Of a stretch of 25,344 nt of DNA, positions 1 through 6,923 are shown piece by piece; position 1 is the first letter of the stretch, and each line of letters starts with the position of its first letter. This stretch comes from Deltaproteobacteria bacterium. GTDB lineage: Bacteria; Desulfobacterota; Syntrophia; Syntrophales; Smithellaceae. Where the stretch lies: assembly GCA_009668925.1 (NCBI GenBank), contig SBEK01000038.1, positions 1 to 25,344 on the forward strand. The letters run 5' to 3'. Made by a program: the position numbers and the translations under genes. Below the pieces are notes generated by a model. It had not been told where the DNA came from. It worked only from the letters and a program-made list of their open reading frames with translations, and made no database searches.

Positions 1-109
1 TATCCCATTTTTTCGTCCATTGAATGGCTTGGGCCGCCTTCCCCCAGAAAACGTCAGGCTGGCTGATGGACTGCTCATAGACATCCTTGTACTTCAACAA
101 ATCAGACAT
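1..109 (-). CDS. Acetyl-/propionyl-CoA synthetase-like protein, N-terminal fragment (runs off the left edge)
   Basis: Only the first 36 codons are inside the window. The peptide begins MSDLLKYKDVYEQSIS and continues with an FWG...A..I.W...W pattern. This is the N-terminal cap of the acetyl-CoA synthetase family, seen in acetate- and propionate-CoA ligases that form an acyl-adenylate and then the CoA thioester. The start at 109 is supported by an AAGGAGGGAG ribosome site just upstream (110-120); the same site type precedes the FAD oxidoreductase at 9584. The catalytic domains lie outside the window, so substrate (acetate, propionate or other) cannot be judged. Family call is fairly sure; the precise enzyme is not. 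A terminator and a promoter-like pair lie in the leader upstream (213-323) and may control this gene. Confidence 0.75.
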   Translation of the reverse strand, partial: MSDLLKYKDVYEQSISQPDVFWGKAAQAIQWTKKWD

Positions 110-212
110 ACTCCCTCCTTTACCATGCTGAATTTGATATAGCGGTAGCAAAAGCCTTCTGCGCTGTCAAGAAGTTACCATCCACCATGGAATAGAAAAA
201 GATGTCCGAAAC

Positions 213-242
213 AAAAAAACGGTTGAAGCAGAGTGCTTCAAC
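213..242 (-). terminator. Intrinsic (rho-independent) terminator, minus strand
   Basis: A perfect 9-bp inverted repeat, GTTGAAGCA and TGCTTCAAC (222-230 and 234-242), has a 3-nt loop. Read on the minus strand it is followed after two bases by seven T residues (213-219). This is a canonical intrinsic terminator for leftward transcription. It could end transcription from the gene at 421-978, end a short RNA starting near 288, or act as an attenuator ahead of the gene starting at 109. Confidence 0.8.
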
Positions 243-294
243 CGCCGGACTGGAAGTCGACGTTTGCAGGGAACGGTCGCGCGCCCTCCAGGGT

Positions 295-323
295 ATTCCA
301 ACCGTTCCTTACTCGTGTGTCAA
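295..323 (-). promoter_or_regulatory. Putative sigma-70 promoter, minus strand
   Basis: On the minus strand a perfect -35 TTGACA (318-323) is followed by a 17-nt spacer and TGGAAT (295-300), a 4/6 match to the -10 box. Transcription would start near 288 and meet the terminator at 213-242 after about 75 nt, upstream of the gene starting at 109. The -35 is strong and the -10 is moderate. Confidence 0.45.
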
Positions 324-420
324 CCGCAGGACAGGAAATCGATTCCGCGCAGCATCTGCGCAGAATGAACACTCGCCCCGCGTGACCGCAATGAATTCCG
401 CAGGTCCACTGTGTGTCTGA

Positions 421-978
421 TCAGCCGAGTGATCTTTCCAAAAGCTCGCGGATGGCCTTTTTGCCGTTTTCGTGAAGAAAACGCGTTCCGCCGCCGGCAA
501 AATGCGCCTGGGTAATGACTGGTTCATCGCCCGCCTTGCGTTCGACCCACTCCACTTTATTCCAGCTAAACCAGGCATTTTTCTTCTGATCGAAAACCCA
601 GAGCGGCTTATTGCAGATTTTGCTGAATTCCGCACCCCAGCCCGTGCCGCCCTTGACGGTTTTGTCCGGCAGAATTTCACCGACGATGAAGATTTCCTGT
701 CCGTTGTTGATCTGGTACCAGATGGTTTGCAGAATCTTACGGAAGGTCGCATTGTCCGTATAGCGGCGGTTCATCAGGCGCGAAATATACTCCAGCGACA
801 CGTCCCCGTTCTTCAACTCTTCATGGTTCAGCACGCGCAGTCCCCTCGTACGGACGATCGTGTGTCCTTCGAACGTAAAGTTGACTTCCTCTATACCGAG
901 GCGCTCGGCATTGGCGCCGAATTCGGCTTCCGCGCCCTGTGCTCCGCCGCTGAATAAAATACAATCCTCTTTCTTCAT
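421..978 (-). CDS. Conserved hypothetical protein, Rossmann/SLOG-like
   Basis: This 185-residue protein is not one I can assign to a named function. Near the N-terminus it has a glycine-rich ILFSGGAQGAE segment (about residues 7-17) that resembles the nucleotide-binding loop of SLOG/YpsA-like Rossmann proteins, and a second Gly-rich segment GGTGWGAEF about two thirds along, a pattern such folds use near the ligand. It is rich in aromatic and charged residues, has no signal peptide or membrane segment, and looks cytosolic. The start at 978 (MKKEDC) is chosen because GAGGAAAGGGA lies 7-8 nt upstream; an open frame extends to 1047 but has no ribosome site. It is monocistronic and divergent from mutY. 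SLOG membership is a guess from motif shape only. Confidence 0.65.
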   Translation of the reverse strand: MKKEDCILFSGGAQGAEAEFGANAERLGIEEVNFTFEGHTIVRTRGLRVLNHEELKNGDVSLEYISRLMNRRYTDNATFRKILQTIWYQINNGQEIFIVGEILPDKTVKGGTGWGAEFSKICNKPLWVFDQKKNAWFSWNKVEWVERKAGDEPVITQAHFAGGGTRFLHENGKKAIRELLERSLG

Positions 979-1131
979 TTTTTTGTCCCTTTCCTCTTTT
1001 TCTTTTATTGATAAGTTTACCGGAAAATCCGACGATGTGAAAAACAACGATCAGGCTGTTTACGTGTGCCGCGCACCCTGTCCCATAAACGCTTTTCTGT
1101 CAAGCAAAAAGATCGGTCAACTGAAGTCGTC

Positions 1132-1160
1132 TTGCCAGGCGCAAGGCAATAAGATATACA
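1132..1160 (+). promoter_or_regulatory. Putative mutY promoter
   Basis: TTGCCA (1132-1137, 5/6 to -35) is followed by a 17-nt spacer and TATACA (1155-1160, 4/6 to -10). The predicted start of transcription falls at about 1167, the A of the mutY ATG, so the message could be leaderless; no Shine-Dalgarno sequence is visible between the -10 box and the ATG. Confidence 0.45.
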
Positions 1161-1166
1161 CCCGCC

Positions 1167-2330
1167 ATGACCAAAAAAGATGCCGATCAGATCGCGAAAA
1201 GTTTGCAGCGGCGAATCCTCGCCTGGTACGGCCGCCGGCAACGATCCCTTCCGTGGCGCGAAACGAGCGATCCCTACCGCATCTGGATTTCGGAGATCAT
1301 GCTTCAGCAGACGCAGGTGGATACGGTGATCCCTTATTACCGGCGCTTCATGGCCCTCTTCCCCAACGTCCGCGCTCTCGCCCGGGCGCCGCGGGACGAG
1401 GTTCTGAAAGCGTGGGAGAACCTCGGGTACTATTCGCGGGCGAGAAATGTTCATGCAGCCGCGCGAATGATCGTGGAGACGTTCGACGGCCGGATCCCCG
1501 ACACACCCGCCGCGATCAAAACACTGCCCGGAATCGGCGAGTATTCCGCCGGGGCTATCCTGAGCATTGCCTACGGGAAGCGCCTGCCCGCCGTCGACGG
1601 CAATGTCCGCCGCATTCTCGGCCGCGTTTTCGCCATCCGCCGGCCGGTGGACGATCCCCGGGAGCAAAAAAAATTGCAGGCGCTCGCCGCCGCGCTGGTT
1701 CCCGCCGGCAAGCCCGGCGATTTCAACCAGGCGCTCATGGATCTGGGCGCAACAATCTGCAAACCCAGGAACCCCGGCTGCACCGTCTGCCCGATTGCCG
1801 CTTTGTGCCAAGCGCAGCTTACCGGGACGCAAACCGAACTGCCCATCCTGCGCAGACGGCCCGCACCCCCCCACCGTGCAGCGGTGTGCGCCGTTATTCG
1901 CAGCGCCGACAACCGGCTGCTCGTCGTTTTGCGGCCGGCTTCGGGACTGCTCGCGTCTTTGTGGAAACTGCCCGGCGGCTTTGTCGGCGATAGCGGCAGC
2001 GAGGAAGCCGGATTAAAGAACAGTGTGAAAAATGAATTGGGGGTCTCCATCCGGATAAAAAAGAAACTCGCCTCCGTCGATCATGCGTACACGCATTTTC
2101 GGGCAACCCTTTCGGCTTACGATTGCAGCCTGTTGAAAGGCGAGCCCGCAGCCCCGGGCTGCCAGGAGTGGCGATGGGCTTCCGACGCGGACATCGCCGG
2201 GCTGCCGATGTCGAAAATCGACCGGAAAATTCTGGCGGCGATCACTTTACGCCGCCGGCGCACTGAACCAGCTGGGAGTCGGCGGCAATCACGGCTCATA
2301 GAGGACCGCCCTGGCCGCTCCCCAAAGTGA
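1167..2330 (+). CDS. mutY: A/G-specific adenine glycosylase MutY
   Basis: Removes adenine mispaired with 8-oxoguanine or guanine in the GO base-excision repair system. All family marks are present: the N-terminal LPWR motif (28-31), catalytic Glu43 in SEIMLQQTQ, helix-hairpin-helix LPGIGEYSAGAI (120-131), catalytic Asp144 in VDGNVRR, and the 4Fe-4S ligands C198, C205, C208, C214 (C-x6-C-x2-C-x5-C). A C-terminal NUDIX-like domain (about 228-360) that recognises 8-oxoG follows, then a short Arg-rich tail. The 387-residue length is normal. The ATG at 1167 has no Shine-Dalgarno sequence, yet the family alignment supports this start. It ends 2 bp before the convergent bacterioferritin gene. Confidence 0.97.
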   Translation: MTKKDADQIAKSLQRRILAWYGRRQRSLPWRETSDPYRIWISEIMLQQTQVDTVIPYYRRFMALFPNVRALARAPRDEVLKAWENLGYYSRARNVHAAARMIVETFDGRIPDTPAAIKTLPGIGEYSAGAILSIAYGKRLPAVDGNVRRILGRVFAIRRPVDDPREQKKLQALAAALVPAGKPGDFNQALMDLGATICKPRNPGCTVCPIAALCQAQLTGTQTELPILRRRPAPPHRAAVCAVIRSADNRLLVVLRPASGLLASLWKLPGGFVGDSGSEEAGLKNSVKNELGVSIRIKKKLASVDHAYTHFRATLSAYDCSLLKGEPAAPGCQEWRWASDADIAGLPMSKIDRKILAAITLRRRRTEPAGSRRQSRLIEDRPGRSPK

Positions 2331-2332
2331 TT

Positions 2333-2878
2333 TTAGGCGGCGCCTCCGCCCGGACCAGTGACAAAGCCCTTGGACGGCGCGCCCGTATCGGCCGGCGTCC
2401 CGGCGATCTGCGCAAGATAAGACGCGCCGAGCGTCTTGATGTGATCCCCCACGTTGTCAAAATAATTGAAGTGAATTTGTTCTTGGTCGGTGATGGTTTC
2501 AAAAAGCTTCATGCTGATGCTGTCGCCGCTTTCGCGGCAGACCTGATGAAACTGGTTATACGCGTCGATCGTGTCGTCTTCCAGCTTGGAATTGAAGGGA
2601 AAAACCGCGTCGATCTTCTGAGCCTTCTGCACCTTGCCGTCCATCGCCGTGGTCGGTTCGCCGCTCAGTTCTTTAATGCGCTCGGCAAACATCTCCGCGT
2701 GTCTCATTTCGTCTATCGCAATAAGCTTCACTTTGGCGGCCAGATCGCCGTAATCCATGTCGGCCAGATTATAATGCTGGTTCATATACTGATGAATCGC
2801 AAAAAGTTCCATGGATCTGGCCTTGTTTAAAACATCAAGAACCTTCTTTTTCTTCTCGTCGCGCGACATGTCCGTCAT
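2333..2878 (-). CDS. bfr: Bacterioferritin (ferritin-like di-iron protein)
   Basis: Stores iron and oxidises Fe(II) with H2O2 or O2, limiting Fenton chemistry in the cytoplasm. The di-iron ferroxidase ligands are all visible: E24, E57, H60, E100, E133 and H136. They match E. coli Bfr E18, E51, H54, E94, E127, H130 with a constant shift of six. M58 lies where Bfr has its haem-ligating Met52, so haem binding between subunits is possible. At 181 residues it is longer than the usual ~158, because of a Gly/Ala/Pro-rich C-terminal tail. The start at 2878 has AGGAGG 7-8 nt upstream. It is the second gene of a two-gene unit, 20 bp behind the PNPOx-like gene, consistent with an oxidative-stress role. 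Confidence 0.9.
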   Translation of the reverse strand: MTDMSRDEKKKKVLDVLNKARSMELFAIHQYMNQHYNLADMDYGDLAAKVKLIAIDEMRHAEMFAERIKELSGEPTTAMDGKVQKAQKIDAVFPFNSKLEDDTIDAYNQFHQVCRESGDSISMKLFETITDQEQIHFNYFDNVGDHIKTLGASYLAQIAGTPADTGAPSKGFVTGPGGGAA

Positions 2879-2898
2879 GACAAACCTCCTGTATGAAG

Positions 2899-3336
2899 TT
2901 AAGATATGCTCTCAAAATAGGCGTCTGTTAACCCGTCCAAAAGCTGGACGGCACAGATTTTGACAACGATCATTGCCGTCTCGGGATCATCGAACGCTTT
3001 TCTTAAATCGGCATTCTTCCCAAAGAGCCTCTCCCGGATATCGGCCGCTTTCTTTTCATCCACATCTTTTTGAAATATTCCTGCAATGGTCAGGGCTTTC
3101 ATCGGCGCGGCGGGGTCGGCGGTAAGATCCTGCCTGGAATCCACAAGCAGGCTGACGTAAGGGTTGGCCGTCACATTCCTGTATTTTTTTGTGTCTTTGG
3201 ATGTCGCCATATAAATTTCCCGGCAGTCGTCATCCGTCGCGTACGACATTAACGAGCAATGCGGCTCGCCTCCCGATACCGTAGCCAGAACACAGATCCT
3301 GTTTTGTTGAATCAATTCCTGAATATCTTTGCGCAT
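2899..3336 (-). CDS. Pyridoxamine 5'-phosphate oxidase family FMN-binding protein
   Basis: A 145-residue split-barrel flavoprotein. The N-terminal helix (DIQELIQQNRICVLATV) and the following strands (PHCSLMSYA, IYMATSKDTKKYRN, NPYVSLLVDS) are typical of the PNPOx-like/general-stress FMN-binding group. Family members bind FMN or F420, or sometimes haem, and many are not true PNP oxidases; the short length and lack of the PNPOx C-terminal domain argue against vitamin B6 synthesis here. GGAGA lies 9-12 nt before the ATG. It leads a unit with bacterioferritin (20 bp gap), suggesting a redox or metal-stress role. The specific substrate is unknown. Confidence 0.85.
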   Translation of the reverse strand: MRKDIQELIQQNRICVLATVSGGEPHCSLMSYATDDDCREIYMATSKDTKKYRNVTANPYVSLLVDSRQDLTADPAAPMKALTIAGIFQKDVDEKKAADIRERLFGKNADLRKAFDDPETAMIVVKICAVQLLDGLTDAYFESIS

Positions 3337-3551
3337 GACGTCACATTCTCCATTTGGGCTGACTTTCTGAAAAGAATTCTAACATAAGATCGTCTCCAAC
3401 ATAATAAAATTTTTAGCGATCCGCCGCGGCCTCTCCAGTCCGCCGCTGCCCGAACGCCGTTTCAGCCGCCCGGTAGCTTGAATAATATATGCATGTTGAG
3501 ATATTTTGGCAAATCATGATAATTGTATGTCTATATTGTGAGGATAAAGGA

Positions 3552-3743
3552 ATGAACGGGAACAATCGCAGCGACATCAAAGTGGGCGGACGCGTTAAAG
3601 TGGTGCAGAAACAGGACCAGCGCACGGGCCGTCTTACGGAAGGCATTGTGCAGGCGATTCTGACAAAATCCGGCACCCACCCGCACGGCATCAAAGTTCG
3701 TCTGGAAGGCGGAATTGTGGGCCGGGTCAAAGAAATCCTCTGA
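3552..3743 (+). CDS. ywbE: YwbE family protein (DUF2196)
   Basis: A 63-residue basic protein with the family signature R.DI..G..V.VV.K.DQRTG.LTEG.V..ILT, then THPHGIKVRLEGG and a GRV end. Homologues such as Bacillus subtilis YwbE are widespread small proteins of unknown function; the SH3-like repetitive strand pattern hints at nucleic-acid or ribosome contact, which is inference. The start at 3552 is supported by AGGATAAAGGA directly upstream; the frame is open from 3489 but the extra N-terminus is not family-like. The ornithine cyclodeaminase-family gene starts 40 bp downstream on the same strand. Confidence 0.88.
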   Translation: MNGNNRSDIKVGGRVKVVQKQDQRTGRLTEGIVQAILTKSGTHPHGIKVRLEGGIVGRVKEIL

Positions 3744-3783
3744 TTCTCCCGCAAAAAATGATTCACGGAAAGGGCTGCCGGAT

Positions 3784-4767
3784 ATGAAAACGCTGCTTCT
3801 GACAGAACAGGACATCAAGAAAATATTGACGCCGCACGTCGCCAACGAAACGGTGGAAAAAGCTTTCCGGGCATACAGCACGGGAAGCGTCGACATGCCG
3901 GCCAAGACCTATCTCCATTTCCCGAAGGGCGATCTGAGATCCATGCCGGGCTATATTTTCGGCGAAGGATTCAATATTGCGGGCGTCAAGTGCGTCAACG
4001 TTCATCCGCAAAACGCGCGCCGCCATTTGCCGTCCGTCATGGCGGTGATCATCCTCAATGATCCGGAGACCGGTTTTCCGCTGGCTGTTCTGGACGGCAC
4101 TTACCTGACGTGCCTGCGCACCGGCGCCGCCGGAGCCGTCGCCGCCAAATACCTGAGCCGCGAAGACGCCGAAGTGGCGGGGTTTGTCGGCTCGGGAGCA
4201 CAGGCCCGGTCTCAACTGGCCTGCCTGCTCGGCGTCCGCAAGATCCGCAAGATCAAGATCTGGCAATTTGCAGGAGATAAAGAGGGGGCGCAGGACTTCC
4301 GGAGATGGGCGCAGAAAACTTTTCAACTCGAAGCGTTCATTTCTCCCCGCATCGACGTCGTCACCCTGAAATCCGATATCGTGATAGCGACAACGCCGGC
4401 CCGCATTCCGCTCGTCTTGCGCGTCTCCGCCGGAACCCATATCAATGCCATCGGCGCGGATGCGCCGGGGAAGCAGGAAGTTGATCCGGTGCTGCTGAAA
4501 AAGGCCAAAATCATAATCGACGACTGGGCCCAGGCTTCTCATTCCGGAGAAATCAATGTGCCGCTCCGGCAAAAGCTGATCGGCAGAAAAGACATTTCCG
4601 CAACGCTTGGCGACATTGTCGCGGGAAAAAGAAAAGGGAGAAGATCCGACGAGGAGATCACGCTTTTTGATTCGACGGGGCTCGCCATTCAGGATATCTC
4701 CTGCGCCTGGGTCGTCTATCGGGCGCAGAAGAACAAGCGCGGCATCAGAAGCATCAGGTTCTTTTAA
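3784..4767 (+). CDS. Ornithine cyclodeaminase / mu-crystallin family protein
   Basis: A 327-residue NAD(P)-dependent enzyme of the family that includes ornithine cyclodeaminase (ornithine to proline plus ammonia), archaeal alanine dehydrogenase and ketimine reductases. Visible marks are K69 (GVKCVNV) and R112 (RTGAAG), at the same numbers as the substrate-binding residues of Pseudomonas ornithine cyclodeaminase; the dinucleotide-binding loop GFVGSGAQA (133-141); D226 in IGADAPGKQE; and a C-terminal FDSTGLAIQD segment. It is probably cytosolic. The ATG at 3784 has AAAGGG upstream and fits family length; an open frame begins at 3715 but overlaps ywbE. It is likely co-transcribed with ywbE. Substrate cannot be told from sequence alone. 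Confidence 0.88.
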   Translation: MKTLLLTEQDIKKILTPHVANETVEKAFRAYSTGSVDMPAKTYLHFPKGDLRSMPGYIFGEGFNIAGVKCVNVHPQNARRHLPSVMAVIILNDPETGFPLAVLDGTYLTCLRTGAAGAVAAKYLSREDAEVAGFVGSGAQARSQLACLLGVRKIRKIKIWQFAGDKEGAQDFRRWAQKTFQLEAFISPRIDVVTLKSDIVIATTPARIPLVLRVSAGTHINAIGADAPGKQEVDPVLLKKAKIIIDDWAQASHSGEINVPLRQKLIGRKDISATLGDIVAGKRKGRRSDEEITLFDSTGLAIQDISCAWVVYRAQKNKRGIRSIRFF

Positions 4768-4885
4768 GTCCAAAACGGGATCGACATCGCAGCCGGCGTA
4801 AGGAAGGCCGCCTTCGCATCCGTAAGACCGATCTCGTTTATAAGGTCGGATGGGACTCAGGAAGGCCGGACACACCGGAATCACC

Positions 4886-4914
4886 TTGACACCTTCTGTA
4901 AGGATTTCTATAGT
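4886..4914 (+). promoter_or_regulatory. Strong sigma-70 promoter of the desulfoferrodoxin gene
   Basis: A perfect -35 TTGACA (4886-4891), an ideal 17-nt spacer and TATAGT (4909-4914, 5/6) lie 32 nt before the desulfoferrodoxin ATG. Transcription would start near 4921, leaving a 25-nt leader with GGGGAGG (4932-4938). This is the best promoter in the window and suggests strong constitutive expression. Confidence 0.8.
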
Positions 4915-4945
4915 CTGAACAACAGTTTATCGGGGAGGTTGACGT

Positions 4946-5326
4946 ATGACAAAAAAGCTGGAAATTTATAAATGCGGCGTATGCGGAAATATGACCATGG
5001 TCATTAATGCATCGGCGGGCGTCCTGGTCTGCTGCAATCAGCCCATGACCGGGCAGCAGGAAAAAACGGAAGACGCCGGCAAAGAAAAGCATGTCCCCGT
5101 GATTGAAAAAACCGCCGCAGGGATTTTGGTGAAACTTGGCTCTGTTCCCCACCCCATGGAAGAAAAGCACTATATCCAGTGGATCGAAATCAGTTCCGGC
5201 AGCGATCTCTTTGTCAAAGGCCTCAAACCCGGCCAGAAGCCGGAAGCCGAGTTCCCCGTTTCCGGCGGAAAATTCAAGGTGCGGGCCTGCTGCAACCTGC
5301 ACGGGCTCTGGAAAAGCAAGTCCTGA
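4946..5326 (+). CDS. dfx: Desulfoferrodoxin (two-iron superoxide reductase)
   Basis: Reduces superoxide to H2O2 without making O2, the usual superoxide defence of anaerobes; electrons usually come from rubredoxin. The 126-residue protein has both metal sites. The desulforedoxin-like Fe(Cys)4 centre is C10, C13, C29, C30. The catalytic His4Cys centre is H49, H69, H75, H119 and C116, with E47 and K48 in the EKHVP motif. These positions coincide with those of the Desulfovibrio enzymes, so it is a complete class I desulfoferrodoxin. It is cytosolic, with GGGGAGG before the ATG and its own strong promoter at 4886-4914. No rubredoxin gene lies next to it. Confidence 0.97.
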   Translation: MTKKLEIYKCGVCGNMTMVINASAGVLVCCNQPMTGQQEKTEDAGKEKHVPVIEKTAAGILVKLGSVPHPMEEKHYIQWIEISSGSDLFVKGLKPGQKPEAEFPVSGGKFKVRACCNLHGLWKSKS

Positions 5327-5363
5327 CGGGGCTTCGGGATCCTGGATAAAGTTCTCTATCTGG

Positions 5364-5391
5364 CCGGAGAAAATTCAGATTTCCTCTCCGG
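5364..5391 (+). terminator. Possible stem-loop after desulfoferrodoxin
   Basis: CCGGAGA (5364-5370) and TCTCCGG (5385-5391) form a perfect 7-bp stem with a 14-nt loop, 38 bp past the stop codon. Only three T residues follow, so it is at best a weak terminator or an mRNA 3' stabiliser. Confidence 0.3.
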
Positions 5392-5426
5392 TTTGCGGAC
5401 GGCATTAATATCCGTTGACGCAGGAA

Positions 5427-5441
5427 CCGGCGCTGCGCCGG
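5427..5441 (+). repeat. GC-rich perfect palindrome in front of the YaiI-family gene
   Basis: CCGGCGC-T-GCGCCGG is a perfect 7+1+7 inverted repeat whose end lies 4-5 nt before the AAGAGGG ribosome site of the gene at 5457. It could be an operator or an RNA stem near the ribosome site; no partner protein can be named. Confidence 0.35.
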
Positions 5442-5456
5442 AAGCAAGAGGGTATT

Positions 5457-5939
5457 ATGCAGATATTCATTGACGCCGATGCTTTTCCGAATGCCGTAAG
5501 AGACATCCTGATCAAGGCATCCCTGCGTTTGAACATTCCGCTGACCTTTGTCGCCAACAAGCCCCTGCGCCTGGAAAACCTGCCTCATCTTGCGCTGATT
5601 CTGGTTCCCGGGGGACCGGATGTTGCCGACGATCGAATTGTGGAACTGATTGAAGCCGGCGACCTCGTCATCACCGCCGACATCCCGCTGGCCGATCGCA
5701 TCGTCGCCAAAAATGCCTTCGCGATGAATCCGCGGGGGACCCTTTACACCGAACATAATATCAAGGAGCGGCTGGCTCTGCGGGATTTGCTCACCGACTT
5801 GCGGGATTTAAACCAAATCACCGGCGGCCCCGCCGCCTTTGGGAAGAAAGACCGCCAGGCTTTTGCCAATCAGCTCGACCGTTTCCTGGCCCGGCAGCTC
5901 AAAATCGAACAGGAAGCAAAAAAGAAAGAGAATGGCTGA
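5457..5939 (+). CDS. YaiI/YqxD family protein (UPF0178, DUF188)
   Basis: A 160-residue protein that opens with the family signature MQIFIDADAFPNAVRD, followed by the strand-helix pattern FVANKPL, a VVPGG-like turn (LVPGGPDVADDRIV), and DLVITADIPLADRIV. The conserved Asp residues (IDAD, VITADIPLAD) lie in a PIN/NYN-like Rossmannoid arrangement and suggest a metal-dependent nuclease, which has not been established to my knowledge. The start at 5457 has AAGAGGG upstream; the frame is open from a TTG at 5415 but that N-terminus is not family-like. The pseudouridine synthase gene starts 3 bp after its stop, implying co-transcription and an RNA-related job. The C-terminal 15 residues are Lys/Glu-rich. 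Confidence 0.9.
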   Translation: MQIFIDADAFPNAVRDILIKASLRLNIPLTFVANKPLRLENLPHLALILVPGGPDVADDRIVELIEAGDLVITADIPLADRIVAKNAFAMNPRGTLYTEHNIKERLALRDLLTDLRDLNQITGGPAAFGKKDRQAFANQLDRFLARQLKIEQEAKKKENG

Positions 5940-5942
5940 GCG

Positions 5943-6917
5943 ATGACCCGCAGGCGAATCATTACGACCACCGTTGAGCAACTTCAAGAGCCGAAAACGC
6001 TCTCCGGCTACCTGGCCGGCCGGTTTACCTATTTTGCACAAAACGAGTGGCGCCGGGAAATTTCCGGCGGGAAGCTGTCGGTGGACGGCGCCGCCGTCAC
6101 GGATCCCGGGATGCTGCTCAAGGGCGGCGAAACGCTGGCCTGGGACGGCAGCGGCATCATTGAACCGGAAGTTGACCGCAGCATCACGGTCCTCTATGAA
6201 GACCAATGGCTCGTCGCCGTCAATAAAACGGGCAATCTGCCGGTTCACCCTGCGGGGCGATATTTCAACCATACATTGACGGCATTGCTTGCGGACCGCT
6301 ACGGGCGAAAAGTCTACCCCGTGCACCGCATCGATCGGGAAACGTCGGGTATCGTCCTTCTGGCTTTTGACAACAACAGCGTGCAGAATCTGACCCGGGC
6401 GCTTGCTTCCGGAACAAAAGACTATCTCGCTTTGGTGCAGGGCATTTTTCCCGATGAGGAGTTGATCATTGATCTGCCCCTGGGACGCGATACCGACTCG
6501 GCCGTGGCGAAGAAACGCCGCGCCTGGCCGGGCGGAAACGAACACGCGCTGACGCGCTTTCGAAAGATTCTTTCGGTGGGAGAGATTTCTCTTGTGCGCT
6601 GCTTTCCGCAGACCGGCCGGCTTCACCAGATCCGCGCCCATTTGGCGGCCGCAGGCTATCCGATTGTCGGCGACAAGCTTTACGGCCGAGACGAAACTGC
6701 TTTTTTAAAATTCATCAAAGAAGGATTCACCGCTGAATTACAGGCAAGCCTGCTGTTGCCGCGCCAGGCGCTGCACGCGGCGCGTCTGGCCTTCATCCAT
6801 CCGCAAACCGGCAAAAAGCTGATCCTCCGCGCACCGCTGCCCAAACTTTTTGCAAATTTGCTCCGCTCCGGCAAAGAAGGCCAAGTCAAAGCCTTCCCTG
6901 CCCGCCTCAGTCTTTGA
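5943..6917 (+). CDS. RluA-family RNA pseudouridine synthase
   Basis: Converts uridine to pseudouridine in rRNA or tRNA. The 324-residue protein has an S4-like N-terminal part (about 10-75, including REISGGKLSVDG), then the RluA catalytic domain with HRIDRETSG (128-136), where D131 is the nucleophile, a central TKDYLALVQG strand and the C-terminal GRLHQIRAHL motif. The target nucleotide cannot be told; RluC/RluD-like enzymes modify 23S rRNA and TruC/RluA-like ones modify tRNA. The ATG lies 3 bp behind the stop of the YaiI-family gene, so it is probably translated by coupling. The gene ends 6 bp before the convergent reductase gene. Confidence 0.93.
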   Translation: MTRRRIITTTVEQLQEPKTLSGYLAGRFTYFAQNEWRREISGGKLSVDGAAVTDPGMLLKGGETLAWDGSGIIEPEVDRSITVLYEDQWLVAVNKTGNLPVHPAGRYFNHTLTALLADRYGRKVYPVHRIDRETSGIVLLAFDNNSVQNLTRALASGTKDYLALVQGIFPDEELIIDLPLGRDTDSAVAKKRRAWPGGNEHALTRFRKILSVGEISLVRCFPQTGRLHQIRAHLAAAGYPIVGDKLYGRDETAFLKFIKEGFTAELQASLLLPRQALHAARLAFIHPQTGKKLILRAPLPKLFANLLRSGKEGQVKAFPARLSL

Positions 6918-6923
6918 ACCGGC

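Larger units (their letters stand above)
110..420 (-). other. Gene-free region with leader or small-RNA features
   Basis: I see no convincing gene in this stretch. A plus-strand open frame at 202-420 lacks a ribosome site and resembles no family. The region does hold the promoter-like pair (295-323), the terminator (213-242), an 8-bp inverted repeat GGAACGGT/ACCGTTCC (270-277 and 301-308), and a 24-nt imperfect direct repeat (238-261 and 320-343, 20 of 24 identical). Together these suggest a short terminated RNA or a regulatory leader for the CoA-synthetase-like gene; the function is inference. Confidence 0.5.

Noticed and set aside
238..343. Direct repeat that might suggest a CRISPR array
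   Set aside because: Only two diverged copies, no further regular spacing and no cas genes; not a CRISPR.
202..420. A 72-codon plus-strand frame in the left intergenic region
   Set aside because: No ribosome site, no family likeness, and it lies across the terminator hairpin and repeats, which better explain the stretch.
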